Assembly (NCBI GenBank): GCA_036258195.1
Contig: DATAED010000237.1
Span: 1-28,126 of the forward strand
Direction of reading: 5' to 3'
DNA: 28,126 bases
Source: JAKAIY01 sp036258195
GTDB taxonomy: Bacteria; Chloroflexota; Ktedonobacteria; Ktedonobacterales; JADMIN01
Positions 1 to 7,014 of the stretch are shown piece by piece. The number at the start of each line of letters is the position of its first letter. Position 1 is the stretch's first letter. Below the pieces are notes generated by a model, which saw nothing but the letters and a program-made list of their open reading frames with translations, was not told the origin of the DNA and searched no databases. Position numbers and translations under genes: made by a program.

Positions 1-3000
1 TTGACCTTGCCCTCCGGCGCGCGCACCTGGCGGGTATAGCCACTGACCACCTCCGGGCGGGTCTTGCGCCCACGGGGATAGCGGCGGCGATGCGCCTCAG
101 CGGCGACGGCGGCGGCCACGTCGGCCTCGCTCAGCGCGGCGGGCTGCGCAGCGGGCTGGTCGGTCTTGACGCCGACATTCAGCACCTGCTCGCCCTTGCA
201 GCCATCGCGGAAGACGGTGATGCCGAGGCAACCCGTCGCCCACGCCTGCATGTACGCCTTGCCGACATCCTCGCGCGTGGCCGAATTCGGCATATTGATC
301 GTCTTGGAAATACTGTTATTAACGCCCTTCTGGAAGGCGGCCTGCATGCGAATGTGCCACTCCGGCGCGATGTCGTGCGCGGTGACGAAGGGGCGCAGCG
401 CGGGATCATTCTCTGCCGGATGCCCATGCAGCGAGCCGTGGGCCTTGATGTACTCCAGCGCCTCCTCTTTGTCCTCGATGGCGCTGTGCTCGAGAGCGCG
501 CTGGAAGAACGGGTTGACGAAGTCCAGCACGCGATAGGAACCGTCGGGCTGCTTGACGCGATGCTGGAACGCCAGCGCGAAGATCGGCTCGATGCCCGAC
601 GAGCAATCCGCCAGGATGCTGATGGAGCCAGTCGGCGCTACCGTGGTGCGTGTCGAATTGCGCAGCGGCTTGCCATCTTTGTAGATGCTGCGGTCGAAGT
701 TCGAGAAGGCGCCGCGCACCGCAGCCAGCTTCTGAGACTCGTCAGTGGACCAGTCACGAACGGCCACCATGACGCGCTCGCCCAAGGCGGTCGCCTCCTC
801 GGAGTCGTAGCGCAGACCCATCTCGAAGAGCATCTCGGCCCAGCCCATCACGCCGAGGCCGATGCGCCGGTTAGAGCGCACCATCTCATGCACCTGCGGC
901 AGCGGGAAGGGGTTGATGTCGATGACGTCGTCGAGGAAGCGGGTGGTCAGCCGCGTGACGCGCTCCAGCCGCTGCCAGTCGATCTCGCCATCCTGCACGA
1001 ACAGCCCCAGGTTGATCGAGCCGAGGTTGCAGGCGTCATACGAACCCAAATATTGCTCTCCGCATGGATTTGTTGCTTCGAGCAGCTCGATTTCTGGCGT
1101 GGGGTTGGCGCTGGAGCGGTTGGCGCGGTCGAGGAAGACCAGCCCCGGATCGCCCGTCGCCCACGCCGCGTCGATGATGCGCTCCATCACCTCGCGGGCG
1201 CGCATGCGGCGCGTCTCCGTCTTCGTATGCGGATCGATCAGCGCGTAGTCGGTATCGGCCTCGTAGGCGCGCATGAACTCATCGGTGATGGCCACCGAGA
1301 TGTTGAAGTTCGTCACCGAGCCATCGCGCTTGCAGTCGATGAACTTCAGGATGTCGGGGTGGTCAACCCGCAAGATGCCCATGTTGGCGCCACGACGGGT
1401 TCCACCCTGTTTCACGGCCTCGGTCGCGCCGTCGAAGATCTTCATGAAGCTGACCGGGCCGGATGCGACGCCATGTGTAGACGCCACCATCGAGCCTTCA
1501 GGGCGAAGCCGCGAGAACGAGAAGCCGGTGTTGTGAATGGCGGTCAGACCGTTCACACCAGCGAGGTATGTACTGTGATCGGCGACAGTGAAATCGTAGA
1601 ATGGTACGCTTGCCTCGGGCTGCTCAACTGACGTGACAGTCGTCGCGCCATGGCTCAATTGCTCGAGGATGTCGAGCCGCGACTGAAATGCGGGCGCGGC
1701 CAGCGGGCGCAGCAAAGCAACGACAGAGCGCAACTTCAGCGCGTTGACGCCCTGCCCTTCCTTCCAGCGATGCAGCCAAATCTCCGTCTCGCCGATCTGC
1801 ACGGGCTGACGGTGAATCTCGGTCGTATTGGTGATGACGCCGACACTCTGCAGAATGTCCTCGACCGCTGTGAAGGGAATCGGTAGGTATGGGGCAGTCG
1901 AGTGGGCATGGTTAGCGCGTGTCTCCGCCAGGCGCTCCGACTTGAGCGCATCACGGATGTAGGGGCCGATCAACTCGCGCAACTCATCGATCTGCGCTTC
2001 CGCCGCCAGCTTGACTTCGTACACGACTGTGCGTCCCTTGCCGTGTTGCTCCCGCTCGCGCTTCGCAGGGTTGAGTCCGAGCAGGCTGCACAGCGTATGA
2101 ATCTTGCCTGCCAGATAGCGTGACGCTGTTGTGAAGGTCACTCGGTCGCGCTCAGAGTCCACATAACCGTCGGAATCAACCAGGCCAGCCAGGAACGCGC
2201 CCACGACTGAGAGTGGCGACTTGGCGACCATCTCCGGGAAGGGCAGTTCATGCTTCGGGCCAGGGTAGACTTCGAGCAGGCTCTGGAACGTCGCGATGAA
2301 GCCCGCGTTGGTCGTCGTCAGCGAGTAAACGCCGCGAGCGTCTTGCTGCATCGACACCGCAATGCCAAAGCGCCGCGCCAGGATGTCACGCGCATACTCC
2401 AGCGAATGGGTACGGCCATCGAAGAGTCGCCAGCGCAGCTTCTCGCGTCGTGGCTCGCTCTCTGGAACCTTGGCCCAGCCCAGGCTACCATCGCCCAGAT
2501 AGAAGCCCATCAGCCAGGCGATTTCTTCGTCCAGCCGCACGTCCGCGACTTCGCGGTATTCGTGGTGCGGCCAGCGGTCGCGCACCGACGCATTCGGCGT
2601 CGGCAGAATGTCGCCGGGGCGCACCTCGTCCGCGCGTCGCTCCACTAGTCCAGAGCCATCAAAGACCATGAAGGGATGCCAACTGCTGGTCGTCACTTCC
2701 ATCCCGTTGGCCGCCCGCACTCGCACCTGGTTCGCCAGCGGCACGTCGTAGCGCCACAGATGCGTGACCTGCGCAGGCTCATACGAACCGTTCTCTGGAT
2801 TGAGCGCCATTGTGCGGATGTTGAGGTCGCGCACGTCCATAACGGAGTGATCGTCTTGCAGTTCCTCATCGCGCCCCGTCGCATGCACACGCTGATAGAG
2901 CGTCTCGATGGCTTCGACGCCGCAGAAGGTCGTGAAGACGTGCGCATCACCGGAGATGCAGCCACCGCCACTTTGATGGATCAGGGCGGCGTGCTTGACG

Positions 3001-3383
3001 GCGTCGAAGATGCCCTCCAGGCTGTCGGGGACGGGCACCACGTAGCAGGCCGAGAGCTGCAGATTGTTGCCCTTGCCAGCGTTCATCAGCGTGGGGGAGT
3101 TGGGCAGGAACTCGCGGCTGGTCATCACATCATAGAATTGCTGCGCGATCTGCTCTGGTGTCCGGCCTTCGGGATCAGTCCACTGCTTCTCGGCTTCCGC
3201 CACGGCGCGCGACACGCGCCATACCAGCTCATCTGGCGTCTCGGTCACGGCGCCGTTCGCGTCGCGCAGCAGATAGCGCTCGCGCAGCACCCGTACTGCC
3301 GCCTCGGACCACGCGCCCGCCGCGCGCTGATGCGCTCCGTCGCTGCCGGATGCGCCTGTCGAGTTGTCCTTCCTGGTCTTCAC
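1..3383 (-). CDS. nrdJ: Adenosylcobalamin-dependent (class II) ribonucleoside-diphosphate reductase, intein-containing precursor, 3' end missing
   Basis: The enzyme reduces ribonucleotides to deoxyribonucleotides using a B12-generated thiyl radical. The reverse strand is open for 1127 codons and runs off the left edge, so the C-terminal part (usually a Cys-rich tail) is not visible. The N-extein is residues 1-141 and contains LSACYVVPVPDS (Cys113). The C-extein starts at Thr619 with TGFSFSRLRPEG. NPCGEQ has Cys774 and Glu776, and DACNLGSINL has Cys785. The 11-residue gap between Cys774 and Cys785 matches the radical cysteine and its redox partner in known class II enzymes. PTGSISILADCSSGIEP follows. 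Residues 142-618 are an intein. The chosen GTG start has AAGGGGG about 5 bases upstream. An in-frame ATG at 3458 would add 25 residues but lacks a ribosome site. NrdR-like boxes lie upstream. The identification is firm; the start is moderately sure. Confidence 0.96.
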   Translation of the reverse strand, partial: MKTRKDNSTGASGSDGAHQRAAGAWSEAAVRVLRERYLLRDANGAVTETPDELVWRVSRAVAEAEKQWTDPEGRTPEQIAQQFYDVMTSREFLPNSPTLMNAGKGNNLQLSACYVVPVPDSLEGIFDAVKHAALIHQSGGGCISGDAHVFTTFCGVEAIETLYQRVHATGRDEELQDDHSVMDVRDLNIRTMALNPENGSYEPAQVTHLWRYDVPLANQVRVRAANGMEVTTSSWHPFMVFDGSGLVERRADEVRPGDILPTPNASVRDRWPHHEYREVADVRLDEEIAWLMGFYLGDGSLGWAKVPESEPRREKLRWRLFDGRTHSLEYARDILARRFGIAVSMQQDARGVYSLTTTNAGFIATFQSLLEVYPGPKHELPFPEMVAKSPLSVVGAFLAGLVDSDGYVDSERDRVTFTTASRYLAGKIHTLCSLLGLNPAKREREQHGKGRTVVYEVKLAAEAQIDELRELIGPYIRDALKSERLAETRANHAHSTAPYLPIPFTAVEDILQSVGVITNTTEIHRQPVQIGETEIWLHRWKEGQGVNALKLRSVVALLRPLAAPAFQSRLDILEQLSHGATTVTSVEQPEASVPFYDFTVADHSTYLAGVNGLTAIHNTGFSFSRLRPEGSMVASTHGVASGPVSFMKIFDGATEAVKQGGTRRGANMGILRVDHPDILKFIDCKRDGSVTNFNISVAITDEFMRAYEADTDYALIDPHTKTETRRMRAREVMERIIDAAWATGDPGLVFLDRANRSSANPTPEIELLEATNPCGEQYLGSYDACNLGSINLGLFVQDGEIDWQRLERVTRLTTRFLDDVIDINPFPLPQVHEMVRSNRRIGLGVMGWAEMLFEMGLRYDSEEATALGERVMVAVRDWSTDESQKLAAVRGAFSNFDRSIYKDGKPLRNSTRTTVAPTGSISILADCSSGIEPIFALAFQHRVKQPDGSYRVLDFVNPFFQRALEHSAIEDKEEALEYIKAHGSLHGHPAENDPALRPFVTAHDIAPEWHIRMQAAFQKGVNNSISKTINMPNSATREDVGKAYMQAWATGCLGITVFRDGCKGEQVLNVGVKTDQPAAQPAALSEADVAAAVAAEAHRRRYPRGRKTRPEVVSGYTRQVRAPEGKV
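1530..2960 (-). other. Intein with LAGLIDADG homing endonuclease inside NrdJ (477 residues)
   Basis: This in-frame insertion splits the NrdJ loop QSGGG / TGFSFSRL. It begins with Cys142 (CISGDAHVFT, splicing block A) and ends in AIHN at Asn618, with Thr619 as the +1 nucleophile. Block B is TTSSWHPFMVFD around residue 250. The endonuclease dodecapeptides are LMGFYLGDGS (residues 291-300) and LAGLVDSDG (398-406), both with acidic residues kept. Block F is FYDFTVADHSTYLAG and block G is GLTAIHN. All residues needed for protein splicing (Cys1, block B His, penultimate His, terminal Asn, +1 Thr) are present, so splicing is probably active. The mature enzyme would rejoin GGG to TGF. The frame is intact throughout, which argues against decay. 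Confidence 0.95.
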
Positions 3384-3484
3384 CGCAGCCCCCTTACGCC
3401 CAATCCAGCGTATCTTGCACTCGTGCACTCGTGCGGGCGGCGCACACCGCCCCACCATCGCGCCCACAACAAACGCGCATAACT

Positions 3485-3513
3485 ATTGTGCCTCCAATAT
3501 GTAGTAATTTCAA
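3485..3513 (-). promoter_or_regulatory. Candidate nrdJ promoter (TTGAAA-17-CACAAT)
   Basis: On the minus strand TTGAAA (3513-3508) is followed by a 17-base spacer and CACAAT (3490-3485). Transcription would start near 3478 and leave a leader of about 95 bases before the GTG. One NrdR-like box lies exactly in the spacer, where bound repressor would block RNA polymerase. A second possible pair, TTGGAC-18-TATATA, lies upstream and overlaps the central box. Prediction from sequence only. Confidence 0.55.
3492..3507. promoter_or_regulatory. NrdR box 1 (proximal)
   Basis: The 16-mer CTCCAATATGTAGTAA has the core CAATATGTAG. This fits the NrdR consensus core CwAtATaTwG with one change. It lies between the -35 and -10 of the candidate nrdJ promoter. 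Its centre is 31 bp from the centre of box 2, which is the usual three-helical-turn spacing of paired NrdR boxes. Confidence 0.7.
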
Positions 3514-3522
3514 GGGGTACGA

Positions 3523-3538
3523 CCACTATATATAGTGG
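3523..3538. promoter_or_regulatory. NrdR box 2 (central, perfect palindrome)
   Basis: CCACTATATATAGTGG is a perfect palindrome that extends to 20 bp at 3521-3540 (GACC...GGTC). It matches the NrdR recognition consensus. It sits just upstream of the candidate -35 of nrdJ and is the strongest of three such sites. Confidence 0.82.
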
Positions 3539-3560
3539 TCTAGGAGAAATTAGTCCAAAA

Positions 3561-3576
3561 ACCCTACATATTGTGT
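3561..3576. promoter_or_regulatory. NrdR box 3 (distal)
   Basis: ACCCTACATATTGTGT fits the NrdR consensus acaCwAtATaTwGtgt at nearly every position. Its centre is 38 bp from that of box 2, not 31, so it is off the usual helical phase. It overlaps a minus-strand TTGACA (3579-3574) that could belong to a second promoter. Confidence 0.65.
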
Positions 3577-3876
3577 CAAGTAGCCAGCCGCAGCCGAGGC
3601 GCATGCCCGACTGGCTCAGGCTTGCGGCCACTCACCCGCTTGGCCACCATCGGTACCAGCGTGGGAGGCGCCAGTCCTGGCGCTGTGTGGGCGCCCTCGG
3701 CGGCTATCTCAGGAGAGCCAGCGCAACGTCGAGGCGGTACAATTCAGTGGGGAAGTGCGGCGGCCTGCGAGGCCAGCGGCGCCACGCCCACGAGGAACGA
3801 TCATCATTGGCTAGCCCGACGCCAGTCAGCAGGTAGCCGATAGACGATCAATGAGCGACCGGGAAAGGCTCAGACG
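3577..3876. other. Intergenic region upstream of cinA
   Basis: About 300 bases between the nrdJ control region and cinA. A TACAAT hexamer at 3738-3743 on the plus strand is a possible -10 for cinA, without a recognisable -35 or extended element. The short open frames on either strand have no ribosome site or recognisable content. Nothing else is seen. Confidence 0.4.
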
Positions 3877-5109
3877 ATGCGCGCCGAGATCCTCTCGATA
3901 GGCACGGAGCTCCTGCTGGGGCAGATCACCGACACCAACGCCACCTATCTGGCGCGGCGCCTCTCCGCGATGGGCATTGACCTGTACTTCGTCTCGCAGG
4001 TCGGCGATAACCTGGCGCGTCTGACCGAGACGCTGGCGCGGGCGCGCTCGCGGGCCGATGTCGTCATCACCACGGGCGGGCTTGGCCCCACCGAGGATGA
4101 CACCACGCGCGAGGCGATCTGCGCTGCGCTGGGCGAGACGCCCTATGTTGATCCCGCGCTGGAGGCCGAGCTACGCGCCTTCTTCGCCGAGCGCAAGACG
4201 GTCATGCCAGAGCGCAATGTCAAGCAGGCGTGGCTCATCCCGTCGGCCACAGCGCTGCCCAATCCGCGCGGCACCGCGCCCGGCTGGTGGACGGAGCGCG
4301 ATGGCGTTATCATCATCTCGATGCCCGGCGTGCCATCGGAGATGACGCGCATGTGGGAGCACGAAGCTATGCCGCGCCTGCGACCTCACACGGGCGGACT
4401 GCTCTTCACGCGCATCCTGCGCGTCACCGGGCTGGGTGAATCGACGGTCGAGGAGCGGCTGGGCGCACTGACGCACGGCGAGAATCCGACCATCGCCACC
4501 TATGCCAAGCAGGACGCCGTGGATGTGCGCATCACGGCGAAGGCCGCCAGCGAGACGGAGGCGCGCGCGCTGGTGGATGCGCTGGACGCGCGGGCGCGCG
4601 CGGCGCTGGGCGAGCGCGCCGTCTTCGGCGTCGATCAGGAGACGCTGCCGGGCGTCGTCCTGCGCACGCTGGAGCAGCGCGGCGAGACACTGGGGCTGAT
4701 GGAGTCGTGTACGGGCGGCCTGCTGGCTAGCATGCTCACCGATGTCCCTGGCAGCTCGGTGGCCTTTCGCGGCGGCATCGTCTCCTACGCCACCGAGATC
4801 AAGGCGCAGTACGGCGTGCCGCAGAGCATTCTCGACGCGCATGGAGCTGTCTCGGTGGAGACGGCGCGGGCGATGGCGCAGGCGGCGCGCGAGCGGCTGG
4901 GCGCCTCCGTTGGGGTTGGCGTCACCGGGGTGGCCGGGCCAGACGAGCAGGAAGGCAAGCCGGTCGGCGAGGTGCACATCGCCGTCGCCACGGCTGCGGG
5001 CGTGCGCGATACCAGCCAGCGCTGGCGCGGCTCACGCGCCGACATCAAGCAGCGCGCGGCGCTGACGGCGCTCAACCTGCTGCGCCTGACGCTGCTGCGC
5101 GAAGGATAG
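3877..5109 (+). CDS. cinA: CinA family protein (nicotinamide-nucleotide amidohydrolase / competence-damage protein)
   Basis: This 410-residue protein has the full two-domain layout. The N-terminal MoCF-type domain has GTELLLGQ (residues 9-16), TTGGLGPTEDDT (65-76) and MPGVPSEM (149-156). The C-terminal PncC-type amidase domain has ESCTGG (276-281), PGSSVAFRGGIVSYA (291-305) and GVTGVAGP (348-355). The family hydrolyses NMN or related pyrophosphates in pyridine nucleotide salvage, and in some bacteria links to competence with recA. Length is normal for the family. The ATG gives the canonical MRAEILSIGTELL start; the ribosome site (GGGAAAGG) is weak and about 8 bases away. The gene diverges from nrdJ and has no recA neighbour here. 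The enzymatic role is known of the family; a role in competence here is unproven. Confidence 0.95.
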   Translation: MRAEILSIGTELLLGQITDTNATYLARRLSAMGIDLYFVSQVGDNLARLTETLARARSRADVVITTGGLGPTEDDTTREAICAALGETPYVDPALEAELRAFFAERKTVMPERNVKQAWLIPSATALPNPRGTAPGWWTERDGVIIISMPGVPSEMTRMWEHEAMPRLRPHTGGLLFTRILRVTGLGESTVEERLGALTHGENPTIATYAKQDAVDVRITAKAASETEARALVDALDARARAALGERAVFGVDQETLPGVVLRTLEQRGETLGLMESCTGGLLASMLTDVPGSSVAFRGGIVSYATEIKAQYGVPQSILDAHGAVSVETARAMAQAARERLGASVGVGVTGVAGPDEQEGKPVGEVHIAVATAAGVRDTSQRWRGSRADIKQRAALTALNLLRLTLLREG

Positions 5110-5118
5110 AAGTGCGCC

Positions 5119-5193
5119 CTCATCCCGCTTCTCCCACAGGAAGGGGCACACGAAAAGCCCCCTCTCCTGTGGGAGAGGGGGTTGGGGGTGAGG
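5119..5193. repeat. Intergenic palindromic repeat between convergent genes
   Basis: The left arm (TCTCCCACAGGAAGGGGC) and right arm (GCCCC...TCCTGTGGGAGA) pair around a short A-rich loop, and the outer ends CTCATCCC and GGGGTGAG extend the pairing. The right arm has a 2-base bulge. The CTCTCCTGTGGGAGAGG style of palindrome recurs between genes in many bacteria. It lies between the cinA stop and the stop of the opposite-strand gene, so it probably ends transcription in both directions. Confidence 0.75.
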
Positions 5194-5197
5194 TCGC

Positions 5198-5689
5198 TCA
5201 GTTGCGGCTGGCGGCCAGGTCACGGTCAGCGGTCTCGCCGAGAATGACATCGAGCGAGTCCTCGGCCCAGATGCGAGGCGAACGAGGGGCGCGCGCTTCG
5301 GTGGTCTCGGCGCGCTTGCGGGCGGCCAGCGAGGCGCGGGCCCGCACCACGCGCATGCCCGCCTCGGCCAGCACACTGGCGAGCTGGGCGTGGCGCTCGC
5401 GCGCGGCGGCGGCGGCGGCGTGGTGAAACTCGCAGAGCGGCTGGCGCAGCATCACCAGATAGCCGCGCGAGACAGGATACGCGCCGGTCAGATAGCCCTG
5501 TCCGGCGCGTATATCAGTCGAGGTCGTCACGATGTAGTCCTGTCCGTCAGCGGTAAAGACCCGCGAACGCAGCAACTCATCAGCATAGGGGAGGCATGCG
5601 CGCACGCTCCCCATCACCACTCCCACACGGGTCAAGATGTCCTCGCGCGCCATGCCCTGTTGGCCATGCGCGCCCGCTAGAATCGCCAT
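5198..5689 (-). CDS. Hypothetical protein (163 aa)
   Basis: I do not recognise the family. The start chosen is the ATG at 5689 (MAILAGAHG), preceded by GGAGG 7 bases upstream. A longer frame to 5890 has no ribosome site. The N-terminal half looks like a small mixed alpha/beta fold (TRVGVVMGSVRACLPY, TADGQDYIVTTSTDI). The C-terminal half is a long Ala/Arg/Glu-rich helix (about residues 95-140). No signal peptide, membrane segment or Cys motif is seen. The gene is convergent with cinA and divergent from the response regulator. It is probably real, given its good ribosome site and conserved-looking N-terminal half. Confidence 0.65.
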   Translation of the reverse strand: MAILAGAHGQQGMAREDILTRVGVVMGSVRACLPYADELLRSRVFTADGQDYIVTTSTDIRAGQGYLTGAYPVSRGYLVMLRQPLCEFHHAAAAAARERHAQLASVLAEAGMRVVRARASLAARKRAETTEARAPRSPRIWAEDSLDVILGETADRDLAASRN

Positions 5690-6206
5690 GTCATCGCCTC
5701 CTGGTCGCTCGCCGTGTTCACGCGCCATCGCAGTGGTCAGCGTACACACCGTTGCAGTCCCCAGGCGCATCACCCATCCACTCGCACGCTCGCGCTGTTG
5801 TCCTGCGCCGCACACAAGGCGCACAGGCGCCGCCATACCGCTGATGCGGTTCGGCGGAGAATAATGACAAAGTCGAACAACGATACCCACAAGATCAGCG
5901 CGCCGCGAGTCGTCGGGGGATACGTCGAGCCGGGGATGGCTTCTGGATGCTTTCGCTGCCTCATAGTATAGAGCGATTGTCGGGCCAAAAAGTTCCCTTT
6001 CGCAGTACTTCCGGCCTCAGATTGGGCCACTTCAGCCACAATTGCGCGCCAGCATGTGAGCCTGGCATGAAGATGCTGAGAGCGCGATGAGAAAACACCG
6101 CAGTGCGGCGGGCGCGCGGCGTCTCTAATGTTATAATCTGCGCCAGTATGATGCATCTGATGAGGCGTCGTGGACGGTGTGGCAGCACAGAGGCAAGAGG
6201 CGCGGT
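5690..6206. other. Divergent intergenic region (517 bases)
   Basis: Lies between the start of the 163-aa hypothetical gene and the response regulator. The only convincing element is the extended -10 at 6129-6137. The overlapping open frames on both strands lack ribosome sites and are not credible genes. Confidence 0.5.
6129..6137 (+). promoter_or_regulatory. Extended -10 promoter for the response regulator operon
   Basis: TGTTATAAT is a perfect extended -10 (TGn plus TATAAT). The -35 region is GC-rich and does not match. Transcription would begin near 6144 and give a leader of about 63 bases to the GTG at 6207. Confidence 0.75.
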
Positions 6207-6980
6207 GTGAATCAGCAAGAGCCGCAGAGAAATGCAGCGAGCAGCCAGCAGACGGCTGGCAAGGATGGCGGCGCGGAGCGCAAGCCACGCCTCCTGGTCG
6301 TAGATGATGAGCAGGCCATCATCGACTTCATCAAGCTCGGCATGCGCTACGAGGGCTTTCAGGTCGATCAGGCGGGCGATGGCTACATCGCCATCGATAT
6401 GGCGCAGCGGCTGCAGCCAGACGCCATCATCCTGGATGTCATGCTGCCCACGATGGATGGGCTGGAAGCCTGCCGCCGCCTGCGCGAGAACGAGGCCACC
6501 ACCAATATCCCCATCCTGATGCTGACCGCTAAAGATGAGGTGCGCGACCGTGTCACCGGGCTGGAGGTCGGCGCCGATGATTACCTCACCAAGCCCTTCA
6601 GCTTCGACGAGTTGCTGGCGCGCGTGCGGGCGCTGCTGCGTCGCCAGCAGCGCATCGTGGCGGCTGGCGGGCCGGGCGGGCGCACGCTGCAGGTAGCCGA
6701 TGTCTCGCTGGATGAGGCGGCGCGCGAGGTGACGCGCGGCGGGCGCATCATCGAGTTCACGGCCACGGAATATAATCTGCTGCACCTCTTCATGTCGCAT
6801 CCACGCCAGGTGCTCGACCGCCAGACCATCCTCAATCGCGTCTGGGGCTACGACTTCATGGGCGAGACGAATATCATCGAGGTCTACGTGCGCTACCTGC
6901 GCGAGAAGCTGGAAGATGATCCCAGCGCGCCCAGGTTGATCCAGACGGTGCGCGGCGTCGGCTACGTCATGAAGGGTTAG
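6207..6980 (+). CDS. OmpR/PhoB-family response regulator
   Basis: This 257-residue DNA-binding regulator is phosphorylated by a histidine kinase. After a polar N-terminal extension of about 26 residues, the receiver domain starts at PRLLVVDDEQ. The acidic pair is followed by the phospho-acceptor Asp77 (AIILDVMLP), Thr107 (MLTAKD) and Lys129 (YLTKPF). The C-terminal winged helix is typical of the OmpR group (FTATEYNLLHLFMSHP, then VYVRYLREKLEDDP and QTVRGVGYVMKG). The GTG at 6207 has AAGAGG 6 bases upstream; another GTG at 6177 would add 10 residues with a poorer site. The histidine kinase follows after 34 bases, so the two form one operon. The regulated genes are unknown. Confidence 0.94.
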   Translation: MNQQEPQRNAASSQQTAGKDGGAERKPRLLVVDDEQAIIDFIKLGMRYEGFQVDQAGDGYIAIDMAQRLQPDAIILDVMLPTMDGLEACRRLRENEATTNIPILMLTAKDEVRDRVTGLEVGADDYLTKPFSFDELLARVRALLRRQQRIVAAGGPGGRTLQVADVSLDEAAREVTRGGRIIEFTATEYNLLHLFMSHPRQVLDRQTILNRVWGYDFMGETNIIEVYVRYLREKLEDDPSAPRLIQTVRGVGYVMKG

Positions 6981-7014
6981 CAGGCCAGGCGAGCGAGCCA
7001 GGCGAGAGGACGAG

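Noticed and set aside
90..1631. Plus-strand open frame of 513 codons
   Set aside because: It is the antisense shadow of nrdJ and its intein; the minus-strand frame gives an unmistakable NrdJ sequence.
3486..3843. Two overlapping plus-strand frames upstream of cinA
   Set aside because: No ribosome sites, they overlap the NrdR boxes, and the products look random.
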